Shown in pieces: positions 24,812 to 33,492 of a stretch of DNA of 64,000 nucleotides (positions are counted from its first letter, which is position 1; each line of letters opens with the position of its first letter). Origin of the DNA: an uncultured Bacilli bacterium (GTDB taxonomy: Bacteria > Bacillota_I > Bacilli_A > RF39 > UBA660); contig CAKPDH010000001.1 of the NCBI GenBank assembly GCA_934148845.1, forward strand, positions 124,001 to 188,000. Direction: 5' to 3'. The position numbers and the translations under genes were made by a program. The notes beneath the pieces are model-generated. The model was not told where the DNA came from. It ran no database searches and saw only the letters and a program-made list of their open reading frames with translations.

Positions 24812-26320
24812 ATGAAAAGAAAAGGATTTACATTAATAGAACTACTTGCAGTAATAGTAATACTTGCAATAATAGCTTTAATAGCAACTCCAATTATACT
24901 TGGTATAATAGAGGATACGAGAAATTCATCAAAAGATGAAAGTGTAAAATTATATTTAGACACTTTAAAGAAGAGTATAGCATCTGTGCTTGCAACTGAT
25001 CCAAAATTTGATACACAATATTTAGAATGTGGTGTGAATAGTGATAGTAGTGCAGTTTGTAATTATAAAAATATAAAAGTTGAAATTAGTGGTAATACTC
25101 CTATATCAGGTAGGATTACTATTGAAAATGGTAAAATTATTAGTGCAATAAATTTACAATTTAAAAATGATGATAATATTTATAAATTTGAGAATAATAA
25201 ATTAGTATTAATGTCTCTTGATGAATTAACTGAAAGCTGCTTTGTAAGTTTAACTCAAGGTGAAATAAGCGTATATGATACATTTTGTCCCAAAAATATA
25301 AAGTTGAGTAAAAATTTGGGATTACCGGTTAGTACAGTAAAACAAAGTTCGTTTAATAAATCAAAGTGTATGGCATATGCAAAATCTTCTTCTGATGTTA
25401 ATGATATTATGACAGAAGAAGAATTGTGTGCTGCTATTGCTAGTAATTATGAAAATTTTGATACCGCAATAAAAATTAAAGTTGGAGATGTAACATTTGA
25501 AAGAACTAAAGACAAGTATAAAATATCAAAAATAGGAAATTCTGCTTTTGTAGGTAATGGAATAACAAATATAGAACTATCAGATAATATAGTTGAAATA
25601 GGTGCAAATGCATTTTCAGGAAATAGTTTAACAAGTATCAAAATTCCAAATAGCATAACAAGTATAGGAGATAATGCATTTTCAAATAATAAACTTACAA
25701 ACATAATAATTCCAAATAGTATAACAAATATAGGTGAATCTGTTTTTGAAGAAAATGAGTTAATAAGTGTCGAAATTCCAAATAGTGTAACAAGTATAGG
25801 TGATTATGCATTTAGCGATAATAAACTTACAAATGTAAGTATTCCAGATAGTGTAACAAATATAGGTAGGGAAGCATTTTCAAATAATAAGCTTAAAAGT
25901 GTAACTGTTCCAAAGAATTTAACAACAATGGGATATTATATATTTTCTAACAATAAAATATCAACTGTGAAAATATCTGATGGTGTTAAGGAAATTAGCT
26001 TCGGAATGTTTTATAAAAATGAACTTACAAGTGTAAGTATTCCAAATAGCGTAACTAGAATAGAGACTGATGCATTTAATTATAATAATATAACTAATGT
26101 AGAAATTGGATCAGGAATTGAATATTTAGGAACACGTTGTTTTTATAATGATAAAGAAGTTGATGAGAATAATAATATAACGTATGGCCCAAATGAAATT
26201 AAAGTATTTAAAATACATAAGACAAAAGATGAAAGCATATTTAAAAATGGTAACTATAATAAAACTGTTTTCATAGGTAGCGATGGTAAGAGTAATTCAA
26301 ATATAATTTGGGATAGTTAA
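24812..26320 (+). CDS. Prepilin-like N-terminus fused to BspA-type leucine-rich repeats
   Basis: A 502-residue surface protein with an unusual layout. Residues 1-30 are a class III (type IV pilin) signal: basic MKRKG, cleavage before F6, Glu at mature position 5 (FTLIE), and a hydrophobic helix. Residues 31-230 are a pilin-like globular part with several Cys. Residues 239-436 form nine consecutive 22-residue leucine-rich repeats of the BspA/TpLRR type, with consensus xxIGxxAFxxNxLTxVxIPxSV, and a 66-residue tail follows. BspA repeats mediate binding to host proteins or other cells in other bacteria. Export needs a prepilin peptidase; no pilus assembly gene lies nearby. Own promoter. Confidence 0.85.
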   Translation: MKRKGFTLIELLAVIVILAIIALIATPIILGIIEDTRNSSKDESVKLYLDTLKKSIASVLATDPKFDTQYLECGVNSDSSAVCNYKNIKVEISGNTPISGRITIENGKIISAINLQFKNDDNIYKFENNKLVLMSLDELTESCFVSLTQGEISVYDTFCPKNIKLSKNLGLPVSTVKQSSFNKSKCMAYAKSSSDVNDIMTEEELCAAIASNYENFDTAIKIKVGDVTFERTKDKYKISKIGNSAFVGNGITNIELSDNIVEIGANAFSGNSLTSIKIPNSITSIGDNAFSNNKLTNIIIPNSITNIGESVFEENELISVEIPNSVTSIGDYAFSDNKLTNVSIPDSVTNIGREAFSNNKLKSVTVPKNLTTMGYYIFSNNKISTVKISDGVKEISFGMFYKNELTSVSIPNSVTRIETDAFNYNNITNVEIGSGIEYLGTRCFYNDKEVDENNNITYGPNEIKVFKIHKTKDESIFKNGNYNKTVFIGSDGKSNSNIIWDS

Positions 26321-26333
26321 TATAAAATATAAT

Positions 26334-26359
26334 AATAAAGTGGCTAATGCCACTTTATT
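26334..26359. terminator. Convergent terminator between the pilin-LRR gene and clpP
   Basis: AATAAAGTGGC (26334-26344) pairs with GCCACTTTATT (26349-26359), an 11-bp perfect stem with a 4-base loop, usable in both directions. Confidence 0.8.
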
Positions 26360-26927
26360 AATTTATTATTTTATCTATAATTCCATATTCTAAAGCTTCT
26401 AAAGCTGACATAAAATTGTCTCTATCTGTATCATGTTCTATTATTTCTATATTCTTGCCTGTGTTATCAGCAAGTATTTTATTTAATATGCTTTTAGTTT
26501 TCAAAATATGTTCTGCAGCTATTTTTATTTCTGTAGCTTGGCCTTGTGCACCACCAAGAGGTTGATGTATCATAACTTCAGCATTCGGAAGTATAAATCT
26601 TTTTCCCTTTTTTCCACTGCTAAGTAAAAAAGCCGCCATTGAAGCACATATACCCATTCCTATTGTTGAAACATCACTTTTTATATAATTCATTGTATCA
26701 TAGATTGCCATTCCATCTGTAACAGAACCACCTGGTGAGTTAATATAAATATTTATAGTTTCATTTCCTAATGAGTCTAAATAAAGAAGTTGAGCAATAA
26801 CAGAATTAGCGCTTTCATTATTAATCTCACCATTAATAATTATAATTCTGTCTTTTAAAAGTCTTGAGTATATATCATACGCTCTTTCTGTATTGTTTAC
26901 TTTATCGATTACTGTTGGAATTATCAT
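26358..26927 (-). CDS. clpP: ATP-dependent Clp protease proteolytic subunit
   Basis: ClpP is the serine-protease barrel that degrades proteins fed by Clp ATPases. The 189-residue product has the triad S96 (GICASMAAF), H121 (MIHQPLGG) and D170 ([15 protein letters not shown]), and the usual start MIIPTVI. An AGGAGATGAT site precedes the ATG. Length is normal. It is monocistronic, with a minus-strand promoter of TTGAAT and TATTAT (plus 26971-26976 and 26947-26952, spacing 18). I see no CtsR-type heptamer repeat in front of it. Confidence 0.95.
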   Translation of the reverse strand: MIIPTVIDKVNNTERAYDIYSRLLKDRIIIINGEINNESANSVIAQLLYLDSLGNETINIYINSPGGSVTDGMAIYDTMNYIKSDVSTIGMGICASMAAFLLSSGKKGKRFILPNAEVMIHQPLGGAQGQATEIKIAAEHILKTKSILNKILADNTGKNIEIIEHDTDRDNFMSALEALEYGIIDKIIN

Positions 26928-26946
26928 AAAATCATCTCCTATGTAT

Positions 26947-26976
26947 ATAATAGTTGTAAATAGTGAATTTATTCAA
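26947..26976 (-). promoter_or_regulatory. Promoter of clpP
   Basis: Minus-strand TTGAAT (plus 26971-26976) and TATTAT (plus 26947-26952), spacing 18. Confidence 0.6.
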
Positions 26977-26984
26977 CTAATAAG

Positions 26985-27013
26985 TCGACAAATTTATTTT
27001 TTTTTGATATTAT
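26985..27013 (+). promoter_or_regulatory. Promoter of the uridine-kinase-like gene
   Basis: TCGACA (26985-26990) and TATTAT (27008-27013), spacing 17; divergent from the clpP promoter. Confidence 0.55.
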
Positions 27014-27036
27014 TAGTATAGAAAGTAGGAAATAAT

Positions 27037-28698
27037 ATGTATAAAAAGTATAAAGTTACGTTTAGGGGAGAAGTATTTGAATTTGAAGAAGATACTACAT
27101 TTAAAGAAATATCGGAGTCTTTTAAGAAATATTATAAATATGAAATTTTAGTTGCTAAAGTAGATAATGATATTGTTGATTTAAGTGAAAAACTAAAAAA
27201 ATCTTGTACTATTGATTTTTTTGATAGAAGTTATCAAATAGGACAATCTGTGTATACTAATAGTGTTATATTTATGCTTGTTCTTGCTGTTAAAAATTTA
27301 TTTGGCGAAGATGTTTCTGTAGTTGTAGAGCATTCTATGGATCATGGAGTATATTGTAGTTTTAAAAATTTTACATTAGATAATAAAAAGCTTGATTTAA
27401 TATATGATGAAATGAAAAACATTTCTTTAGAAAATTATTTGTTTACTAAAATAAGTGTGTATAGATTAGACGCAATTAAGTATTTTAAGAAACTTAAAAT
27501 GTATGATAGAGTAAATGTACTTAAATATATTTCAAATACATATATAAATCTTTATAGAATTAATGATATGTATGATTATTATTATGGTAAAATGGCATAT
27601 AGTACATCTCAAATAGATAGTTTTAAACTTTCTTATGTAAATGATACTGGGTTTGTATTATCAATGCCTGATATTGTAAATCCTGAGTGTACATTAGATT
27701 ATGTTCATCATGAAAAGATATTTGAAAAATATAGAGAATATGGAAACTGGGGCAATATTCTTGGTATAGAAAATGCTGCTGATTTAAATAAAATTGTATC
27801 AAGTGCTAAGGTAAGCGAATTAATAAATTTATCAGAGGCATATTATGATAGTCAATTATCTAGAATAGCGGATGATATATTTAGTAAGAGTGATCGCGTT
27901 AAAATTGTACTTTTAGCGGGGCCATCATCTAGTGGTAAAACTACAACGTCAAAAAAATTAAGTATATATTTAAAAAGTAAAGGATTTATAACACATCCAA
28001 TAGAGCTTGATAATTATTTTACTGATATATCTAAAAGGGCACTTGATAAAGATGGTAATCCTGATTTTGAATCAGTAAAAGCTTTGGATGTGGAACTTTT
28101 TAATAAGCATTTAAATCAATTACTTGAAGGAAAAAAGGTAAGTTTACCTACATATAATTTTGTATTAGGTAAAAGGGAATATAATGGTAATTACTTGCAG
28201 CTTGGGTCAAGAGATATTATTGTTGTAGAAGGGTTACATGCATTAAATGATTTATTAACACTTAGTATTCCTGATTCTAAAAAATATAAAATATTTATAA
28301 GCCCTTTGGTACAAATTAATATTGATAATCATAATTATATTCATACAAGTGATGTTAGAAAATTAAGAAGAATAGTAAGAGATAGTAAAACTAGAGGATA
28401 TGGGGCTAAGGATACTCTTTCTATGTGGCCAGCTATAAAATCTGGAGAAAGAGATAATATATTTAAGTTTCAAGACAATGTTGATGTAGTAATTAATTCA
28501 TCTTTAATTTATGAAATTGGTGTATTAAAGACTTATGTTGAACCATTACTATTTAATGTTTTAGAAGATGATCCTGAATATCCTGAAGCATTAAGACTTA
28601 TAAATTTCCTTAGAAATTTTTTACCAATACCTAGTGATGATGTCCCACCACAATCAGTACTTAGAGAATTTATAGGTGGAAGTTGTTTTACAAAATAA
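27037..28698 (+). CDS. TGS/editing-like domain fused to uridine kinase-like nucleoside kinase
   Basis: A 553-residue three-part protein. Residues 1-60 look like a TGS domain. Residues about 65-220 resemble the second additional (editing) domain of ThrRS/AlaRS: EHSMDHGVYCSF and KYFKKLKMYDRVNVLKYI. Residues about 280-480 are a P-loop uridine kinase-type domain with LLAGPSSSGKTTTSKKL, LDNYFTD, SLPTYNF and VVEGLHALND. Proteins of this layout are found across Firmicutes and are annotated as nucleoside kinases; the substrate is not shown by the sequence. gap follows after 19 bases, so it may be co-transcribed with glycolysis. Confidence 0.85.
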   Translation: MYKKYKVTFRGEVFEFEEDTTFKEISESFKKYYKYEILVAKVDNDIVDLSEKLKKSCTIDFFDRSYQIGQSVYTNSVIFMLVLAVKNLFGEDVSVVVEHSMDHGVYCSFKNFTLDNKKLDLIYDEMKNISLENYLFTKISVYRLDAIKYFKKLKMYDRVNVLKYISNTYINLYRINDMYDYYYGKMAYSTSQIDSFKLSYVNDTGFVLSMPDIVNPECTLDYVHHEKIFEKYREYGNWGNILGIENAADLNKIVSSAKVSELINLSEAYYDSQLSRIADDIFSKSDRVKIVLLAGPSSSGKTTTSKKLSIYLKSKGFITHPIELDNYFTDISKRALDKDGNPDFESVKALDVELFNKHLNQLLEGKKVSLPTYNFVLGKREYNGNYLQLGSRDIIVVEGLHALNDLLTLSIPDSKKYKIFISPLVQINIDNHNYIHTSDVRKLRRIVRDSKTRGYGAKDTLSMWPAIKSGERDNIFKFQDNVDVVINSSLIYEIGVLKTYVEPLLFNVLEDDPEYPEALRLINFLRNFLPIPSDDVPPQSVLREFIGGSCFTK

Positions 28699-28717
28699 AA
28701 AAAGAAAGAGTGATAAT

Positions 28718-29725
28718 ATGATAAAAGTAGCAATTAATGGATTTGGAAGAATAGGAAGATTAGTATTTAGAATAATGGAAGAGGATCCTAACTTTTCTGT
28801 TGTAGCAATTAATGATTTAACTGATGCAGAGCAACTTGCATATTTGTTAAAATATGATACAAATCATGGAAATTATAGGGTAGATGAAATTGGGTATACA
28901 GATGATTCAATAATAGTAGGAAATAGAAAAGTAAGGGTTTATTCATCAGTAGATCCATCAACTCTTCCTTGGGGTGAACTTGGTATAGATGAAGTATTTG
29001 AATGTACAGGTAGATTTACTGATTATGATGCATCGTATGCTCATATTAAGGCAGGCGCTAAAAAGGTTATAATAAGTGCTCCAGCAAAAGGAGATTTAAA
29101 AACTATCGTATATGGTGTAAATGAACATATATTAGATGGAAGTGAAAAGGTTATAAGTGCAGCGTCTTGTACAACTAATTGTCTTGCTCCAGTACTTAAT
29201 GTAATAGAAAAAAATATTGGAATAAATAAAGGATATATGACTACTGTGCATGCATATACTAATGATCAAGCAACTCTAGATATAGCTCATAAAAAAGGTA
29301 TAAATTCAAGACGCGGTAGAGCTTGTTGTGCAAATATTGTACCGTCAAGTACTGGTGCTGCAAGTGCAATAGGATTAGTAATTCCAAATCTTAAAGGAAA
29401 ACTTGATGGTAGTGCTCTTAGAGTACCTGTTACAACTGGTTCTATAATTGATTTAACATTAGATCTTAAAAGAAGTACAACTATAGATGAAATAAATGAT
29501 TTATTTAGAGCAAATAAGAGTGATGCTATTAATATAACTATGGATCCAATTGTATCTAGTGATATTAAAGGATCTAAATTAGGGGCACTAGTAGATGGGC
29601 AGTTAACTAAGGTTTTAAATACTAATGAGGGTGAACTTGTAAAAATAGTTGCTTGGTATGATAATGAGATGGGTTATTCTGCACAAATGGTAAGAACAGC
29701 TAAATATTTAGGTAATCTTAAATAA
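28718..29725 (+). CDS. gap: Glyceraldehyde-3-phosphate dehydrogenase
   Basis: GAPDH oxidises glyceraldehyde-3-phosphate to 1,3-bisphosphoglycerate with NAD+. The 335-residue product has NGFGRIGR at residues 7-14, the catalytic C151 in SAASCTTNCLAP, the VHAYTNDQ block and WYDNEMGYS near the end. An upstream in-frame start at 28676 exists, but the family begins at the ATG at 28718, which has a GAAAGAG site. The stop overlaps the next start as TAATG. Pgk and tpi are not adjacent. Confidence 0.96.
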   Translation: MIKVAINGFGRIGRLVFRIMEEDPNFSVVAINDLTDAEQLAYLLKYDTNHGNYRVDEIGYTDDSIIVGNRKVRVYSSVDPSTLPWGELGIDEVFECTGRFTDYDASYAHIKAGAKKVIISAPAKGDLKTIVYGVNEHILDGSEKVISAASCTTNCLAPVLNVIEKNIGINKGYMTTVHAYTNDQATLDIAHKKGINSRRGRACCANIVPSSTGAASAIGLVIPNLKGKLDGSALRVPVTTGSIIDLTLDLKRSTTIDEINDLFRANKSDAINITMDPIVSSDIKGSKLGALVDGQLTKVLNTNEGELVKIVAWYDNEMGYSAQMVRTAKYLGNLK

Positions 29726-30225
29726 TGCTTTATATTCAGTTAATTGGTATATTAGGCTTTTGTTTACTTGTATTATCTTATTATAAAAAGAAAACAAAGG
29801 AAATAATAATATACCAAACGGTATCGAATTTTGCATATTTTATACATTATTTTTTGCTTTTAGCTCTTCCAGGTGCTTTTTGTAGCCTAATTGGAATATT
29901 GAGAAATATATTGTTTATTAAAACTAACATTAATAAAAAAATTATATTTTCATTAATGTTTCTTTTATATTTAACAGTTACAATAGTTTTTTATGAAGAC
30001 TTATATTCTATATTTCCTATCGTAGGAAATGCATCTTATATGGGATTTATGGTAACAAATAATAGAGATAAAATCTTAATTGGAGGAATTATAAATTCAA
30101 TTATGTGGTTTAGTTATTCTATTTTTGTATCTTCATATTCAGGTATGATAACTGAGATGATTTTAATAATATCAAATATCATATTATTAATTAGATTAAA
30201 TAAAAAAAAGATTAGGAACTTCTAA
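29725..30225 (+). CDS. YgjV-like multi-pass membrane protein
   Basis: A 166-residue protein with about five or six membrane helices. It starts MLYIQLIGILGFCLLVLSY, contains FAYFIHYFLLLALPGAFCSLIGILRN and later NSIMWFSYSIF, a pattern typical of the Imp-YgjV inner membrane family, whose function is unknown. It overlaps the gap stop by one base, so its translation is coupled to gap. A terminator follows. Confidence 0.7.
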   Translation: MLYIQLIGILGFCLLVLSYYKKKTKEIIIYQTVSNFAYFIHYFLLLALPGAFCSLIGILRNILFIKTNINKKIIFSLMFLLYLTVTIVFYEDLYSIFPIVGNASYMGFMVTNNRDKILIGGIINSIMWFSYSIFVSSYSGMITEMILIISNIILLIRLNKKKIRNF

Positions 30226-30230
30226 TCTTT
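30207..30230 (+). terminator. Intrinsic terminator after the YgjV-like gene
   Basis: AAAGATTAG (30207-30215) pairs with CTAATCTTT (30222-30230) and continues into TATTG. The stem overlaps the stop codon. Confidence 0.65.
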
Positions 30231-30232
30231 TA

Positions 30233-30261
30233 TTGTTAAAAACATTTGTTTGTGTTATACT
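30233..30261 (+). promoter_or_regulatory. Promoter of ruvA
   Basis: TTGTTA (30233-30238) and TATACT (30256-30261), spacing 17. Confidence 0.65.
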
Positions 30262-30276
30262 TGTTATGGTGAGGTT

Positions 30277-30831
30277 ATGTTTGAATATATAAAAGGAAAA
30301 ATTGTAAAACAAGAAAGTAATTATATTGTACTTGAAAATAATGGTATTGGTTATTTAATATATGTACCAAATCCTTATTCATTTATTAGTAATATAGATA
30401 CTATAGTATATATATATCAATTAGTAAGAGAAGATGAAATTTCTTTATATGGATTTAAAACATATGAAGAAAAAGAATTGTTTTTAAAGCTTATAAATGT
30501 AAAAGGCTTAGGATGTAAAATGGCACTTCCAATACTTGCAACAGGTTCTATATCTGGAATTATAGATGCAATAGAAAGAGAAAATATATTATATTTAAAG
30601 AAATTTCCTAAAATAGGAGATAAAGTTGCTAGACAAATTGTATTAGATTTAAAGGGAAAAATAAGTAGTAATAATTTGAGCAATAAACTTAAGGATTATG
30701 ATGAATTAGTAGATGTATTAAAGGGCTTAGGCTATAAGCAAAGTGATATTAATAAAATTTTACCACAAATAAATAGTGAATTAGATATAGAAAGTCAAAT
30801 AAAGGAAGCTTTAAAGCTAATGCTTAAATAA
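30277..30831 (+). CDS. ruvA: Holliday junction helicase subunit RuvA
   Basis: RuvA binds four-way junctions and loads the RuvB motor. The 184-residue product starts MFEYIKGKIV and has the OB domain (YLIYVP..EISLYGF), the helix-hairpin-helix pair (LKLINVKGLGCKMALPIL and LKKFPKIGDKVARQIVLDLK) and a short C-terminal RuvB-binding domain (DVLKGLGYKQSDI). A start at 30250 is in frame, but the ATG at 30277, behind GGTGAGG, fits the family. The end overlaps the next start as TAATG. Confidence 0.94.
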   Translation: MFEYIKGKIVKQESNYIVLENNGIGYLIYVPNPYSFISNIDTIVYIYQLVREDEISLYGFKTYEEKELFLKLINVKGLGCKMALPILATGSISGIIDAIERENILYLKKFPKIGDKVARQIVLDLKGKISSNNLSNKLKDYDELVDVLKGLGYKQSDINKILPQINSELDIESQIKEALKLMLK

Positions 30832-31325
30832 TGAAAATTGGAATAGATATAGATGATACATTAACTAATACTGATTTAGAATTTAAGAAAGTTATGAGTA
30901 AGTATGTAAATAGTGATAAAGGCTATAAAGATAAATTAACTACTTTGGAATATAAAATATTTCTAGATAATATAGAAGAAATAATGTCCAAAGCAAATCT
31001 TAAAGAAGATGCAAAAGATGTATTATATGAGTTAAGAAACTTAGGACATAAATTATATATAATAACTGCTCGTAGCAATAAATTTTCAAAAAATATAGAA
31101 GATATTACTATGAATTTTATTAAAAAAAATAACTTGAAATTTGATAAAATAATATTTAATCAACAAAAAAAGTCTGATATTGCTAAAAAGCTAGAATTAG
31201 ACTTAATGATAGATGATAATATTGCTGTTTACAATAATATGAAAGAGGAAAATATTAATTGTATTTTGTTTGGCGATAAAATAAGAACTTGGAAAGAAGT
31301 ACTTGATTATATTAAAAGGATGTGA
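30831..31325 (+). CDS. HAD-family 5'-nucleotidase (NT5C-like)
   Basis: A 164-residue haloacid dehalogenase-fold hydrolase. The DxDxT nucleophile motif is DIDDTLTNT at residues 5-13, motif II is YIITARSN, and motif III/IV is MIDDN near residue 125. It resembles the deoxyribonucleotidase (NT5C-type) group with a small helical cap; the substrate cannot be read from the sequence. It sits between ruvA and ruvB with a one-base overlap upstream and three bases downstream, interrupting the usual ruvAB pair. Confidence 0.75.
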   Translation: MKIGIDIDDTLTNTDLEFKKVMSKYVNSDKGYKDKLTTLEYKIFLDNIEEIMSKANLKEDAKDVLYELRNLGHKLYIITARSNKFSKNIEDITMNFIKKNNLKFDKIIFNQQKKSDIAKKLELDLMIDDNIAVYNNMKEENINCILFGDKIRTWKEVLDYIKRM

Positions 31326-31328
31326 ATT

Positions 31329-32321
31329 ATGGATAGAATTGTTACTGAAAATAAAACTCCTGAGGATAATTTTGAAAAGAATATTAGACCTAGTAGTTTA
31401 TCTGAATATGTGGGACAGAGTGAAGTAAAAGAAAATTTAGAGATATTTATAAAGGCTGCTAAAATGAGAGATGAACCATTAGATCATGTATTGCTTTATG
31501 GCCCACCTGGACTTGGAAAGACTACGCTTGCATTTATTATAGCAAATGAACTTGGAAGTAATATAAAAGTAGCTAGTGGTCCTTCAATAGAAAAAAGCGG
31601 AGATCTTGCTGCTATACTCTCTAGTTTGGAACCAGGTGATGTTCTATTTATAGATGAAATTCATAGAATACCTAGATTTATAGAAGAAATATTATATTCA
31701 GCTATGGAAGATTTTACTTTAGATATAGTAGTTGGCAATGAAGGCTCAAGTAGAAATATAAAAATAGATCTTCCTCCATTTACTTTAGTAGGTGCGACAA
31801 CTCGTGCTGGAGATTTAACAAGTCCACTTAGAGATAGATTTGGAATTATAAATAAACTTAATTATTATACCGAATCTGAACTTAAAGATATCGCCCTTAG
31901 AACAGGTAAAGTATTAAACTGTAAAATAGATTTAGATGCTGCCTTAGAACTTGCAAGGCGTTCTAGAGGTACTCCTCGTATATGTAATAGATTGTTTAGA
32001 CGTGTTAGGGATTTTGCCTTTGTAATGGGTGATGGCTGTATAGATTTAAATATAACAAAAATGGCATTGGATAAACTTAAAGTAGATTCACTAGGACTTG
32101 ATGAGACTGATTATAATTTATTAAAATCTATAATAGAAAAATTTAATGGAGGTCCTGTTGGAATTGAAGCTATAGCGTCTTCGATTGGCGAAGAGCAAAC
32201 AACTATTGAAGATGTATATGAACCATATCTTTTACAAACTGGATTGCTTAAAAGAACAACCAGAGGCAGAATGGTAACAAAAAAAGCTTATGATCATTTA
32301 GGAATACAATATAAAGAATAA
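31329..32321 (+). CDS. ruvB: Holliday junction helicase motor RuvB
   Basis: RuvB is the AAA+ ring motor for branch migration. The 330-residue product has the [12 protein letters not shown] start block, Walker [10 protein letters not shown] at residues 58-66, Walker B LFIDEIHR, the sensor 1 [18 protein letters not shown] stretch, the [13 protein letters not shown] sensor 2 region and the winged-helix C-terminus ([14 protein letters not shown]). Length is typical. It lies three bases after the HAD gene in the ruvA operon. Confidence 0.96.
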   Translation: MDRIVTENKTPEDNFEKNIRPSSLSEYVGQSEVKENLEIFIKAAKMRDEPLDHVLLYGPPGLGKTTLAFIIANELGSNIKVASGPSIEKSGDLAAILSSLEPGDVLFIDEIHRIPRFIEEILYSAMEDFTLDIVVGNEGSSRNIKIDLPPFTLVGATTRAGDLTSPLRDRFGIINKLNYYTESELKDIALRTGKVLNCKIDLDAALELARRSRGTPRICNRLFRRVRDFAFVMGDGCIDLNITKMALDKLKVDSLGLDETDYNLLKSIIEKFNGGPVGIEAIASSIGEEQTTIEDVYEPYLLQTGLLKRTTRGRMVTKKAYDHLGIQYKE

Positions 32322-32358
32322 AAAAATAATAATGAGAAACAATATAAATGGTGATGTT

Positions 32359-33435
32359 ATGAGAAAGTATTTAATAATTTTACTTGTTATATTATTTGTA
32401 TCTTGTACTAATGAAAATAATAAAAAAGATAAAGCTAATGAAAAAATAGATAGTACTAAAAAACCTAAGACTGAAATATTAAAAGAATTAACAGAAGAAG
32501 ATTATATTAATAATAATGTAAATGAATTAGGTGAAGTTCCAATTATGATGTATCATGGTATTTATAATTTAGCTAATAGTGATACAAAATATACAGGTGG
32601 TAATGTAGATAAAGATGGATATCAAAGAACTAAAGAAGCTTTTATTAATGATTTGGAATTTTATTATAAGAATGGATATAGGATGATTAGATTAACTGAT
32701 TATATAGATGGTAATATAGATACAGAACTTGGATATAGTCCTATAATTCTTACATTTGATGATGGACTTGAAAATTGCATAAAAGTTACAGGATTAGATG
32801 AAAATGGAAATATTATAATAGATCCAAATAGTGCAGTAGGTATACTAGAATCTTTTAAAAAGAAATATAAAGATTATAATGTAACTGCAACCTTTTTTAT
32901 TAATGGTGCTATATTTAATCAAGAAGAGTATAATGAAAGTATACTTAATTGGTTAGTAAATAATGGATATGATGTTGGAAATCATACATATACACATGTA
33001 GATTTTAAAAAAACAAGTATTAATGAAACACAAAAAGAAGTTGGAAAAGTATATGAATTATTAGATAGATATATAGAAGGAAAATATGTAAATATAATAG
33101 CGCTTCCTTTTGGTTCACCCTACAGTATAGATAATCCTAATATGGAATATATATTTAATACTAATTATAATAATAAAAATTATAATACTAAATCAGCATT
33201 AAGAGTAGGATGGAAAGCTAGTGAATCTCCTTTTCATAAAGAGTTTAATCCTAAATTTTTAAAACGTATTCGTGCATATGACAATAATGGAACAGATTTT
33301 GATATTGATTTTAATTTTAAATTACTTTCAAAAAATAGATATATATCTGATGGCTTTAAAGATAAAGTAGTAATTCCAAAATCTTATGAAAGCTATATAG
33401 GAAATAGTTATAATAAAAAAGTAATAATATACTAA
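32359..33435 (+). CDS. Polysaccharide deacetylase family lipoprotein
   Basis: A 358-residue secreted lipoprotein. The signal MRKYLIILLVILFVSC gives a lipobox with Cys16, followed by a Lys/Asn-rich linker. The NodB-type deacetylase domain shows PIMMYHGI, TFDDG (metal-binding Asp pair), ATFFINGA and NHTYTHVDF (metal-binding His residues), so the metal site looks intact. Such enzymes deacetylate peptidoglycan or other N-acetylated glycans at the cell surface. An in-frame ATG at 32332 exists, but the lipoprotein signal and the GGTGATG site support 32359. The gene starts about 38 bases after ruvB and may share its transcript. Confidence 0.85.
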   Translation: MRKYLIILLVILFVSCTNENNKKDKANEKIDSTKKPKTEILKELTEEDYINNNVNELGEVPIMMYHGIYNLANSDTKYTGGNVDKDGYQRTKEAFINDLEFYYKNGYRMIRLTDYIDGNIDTELGYSPIILTFDDGLENCIKVTGLDENGNIIIDPNSAVGILESFKKKYKDYNVTATFFINGAIFNQEEYNESILNWLVNNGYDVGNHTYTHVDFKKTSINETQKEVGKVYELLDRYIEGKYVNIIALPFGSPYSIDNPNMEYIFNTNYNNKNYNTKSALRVGWKASESPFHKEFNPKFLKRIRAYDNNGTDFDIDFNFKLLSKNRYISDGFKDKVVIPKSYESYIGNSYNKKVIIY

Positions 33436-33441
33436 AAAACA

Positions 33442-33470
33442 TTTAAAATTTTAAATATTTATGTTATAAT
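33442..33470 (+). promoter_or_regulatory. Promoter of the repeat-array protein gene
   Basis: TTTAAA (33442-33447) and TATAAT (33465-33470), spacing 17, with an extended TG at 33462-33463. Confidence 0.7.
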
Positions 33471-33492
33471 TACCATGTGAGTGAGGTAATTT

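Noticed and set aside
28676..28717. Longer N-terminus for GAPDH starting inside the upstream gene
   Set aside because: The added residues do not match the family, and the ATG at 28718 begins the canonical MIKVAINGFGRIGR.
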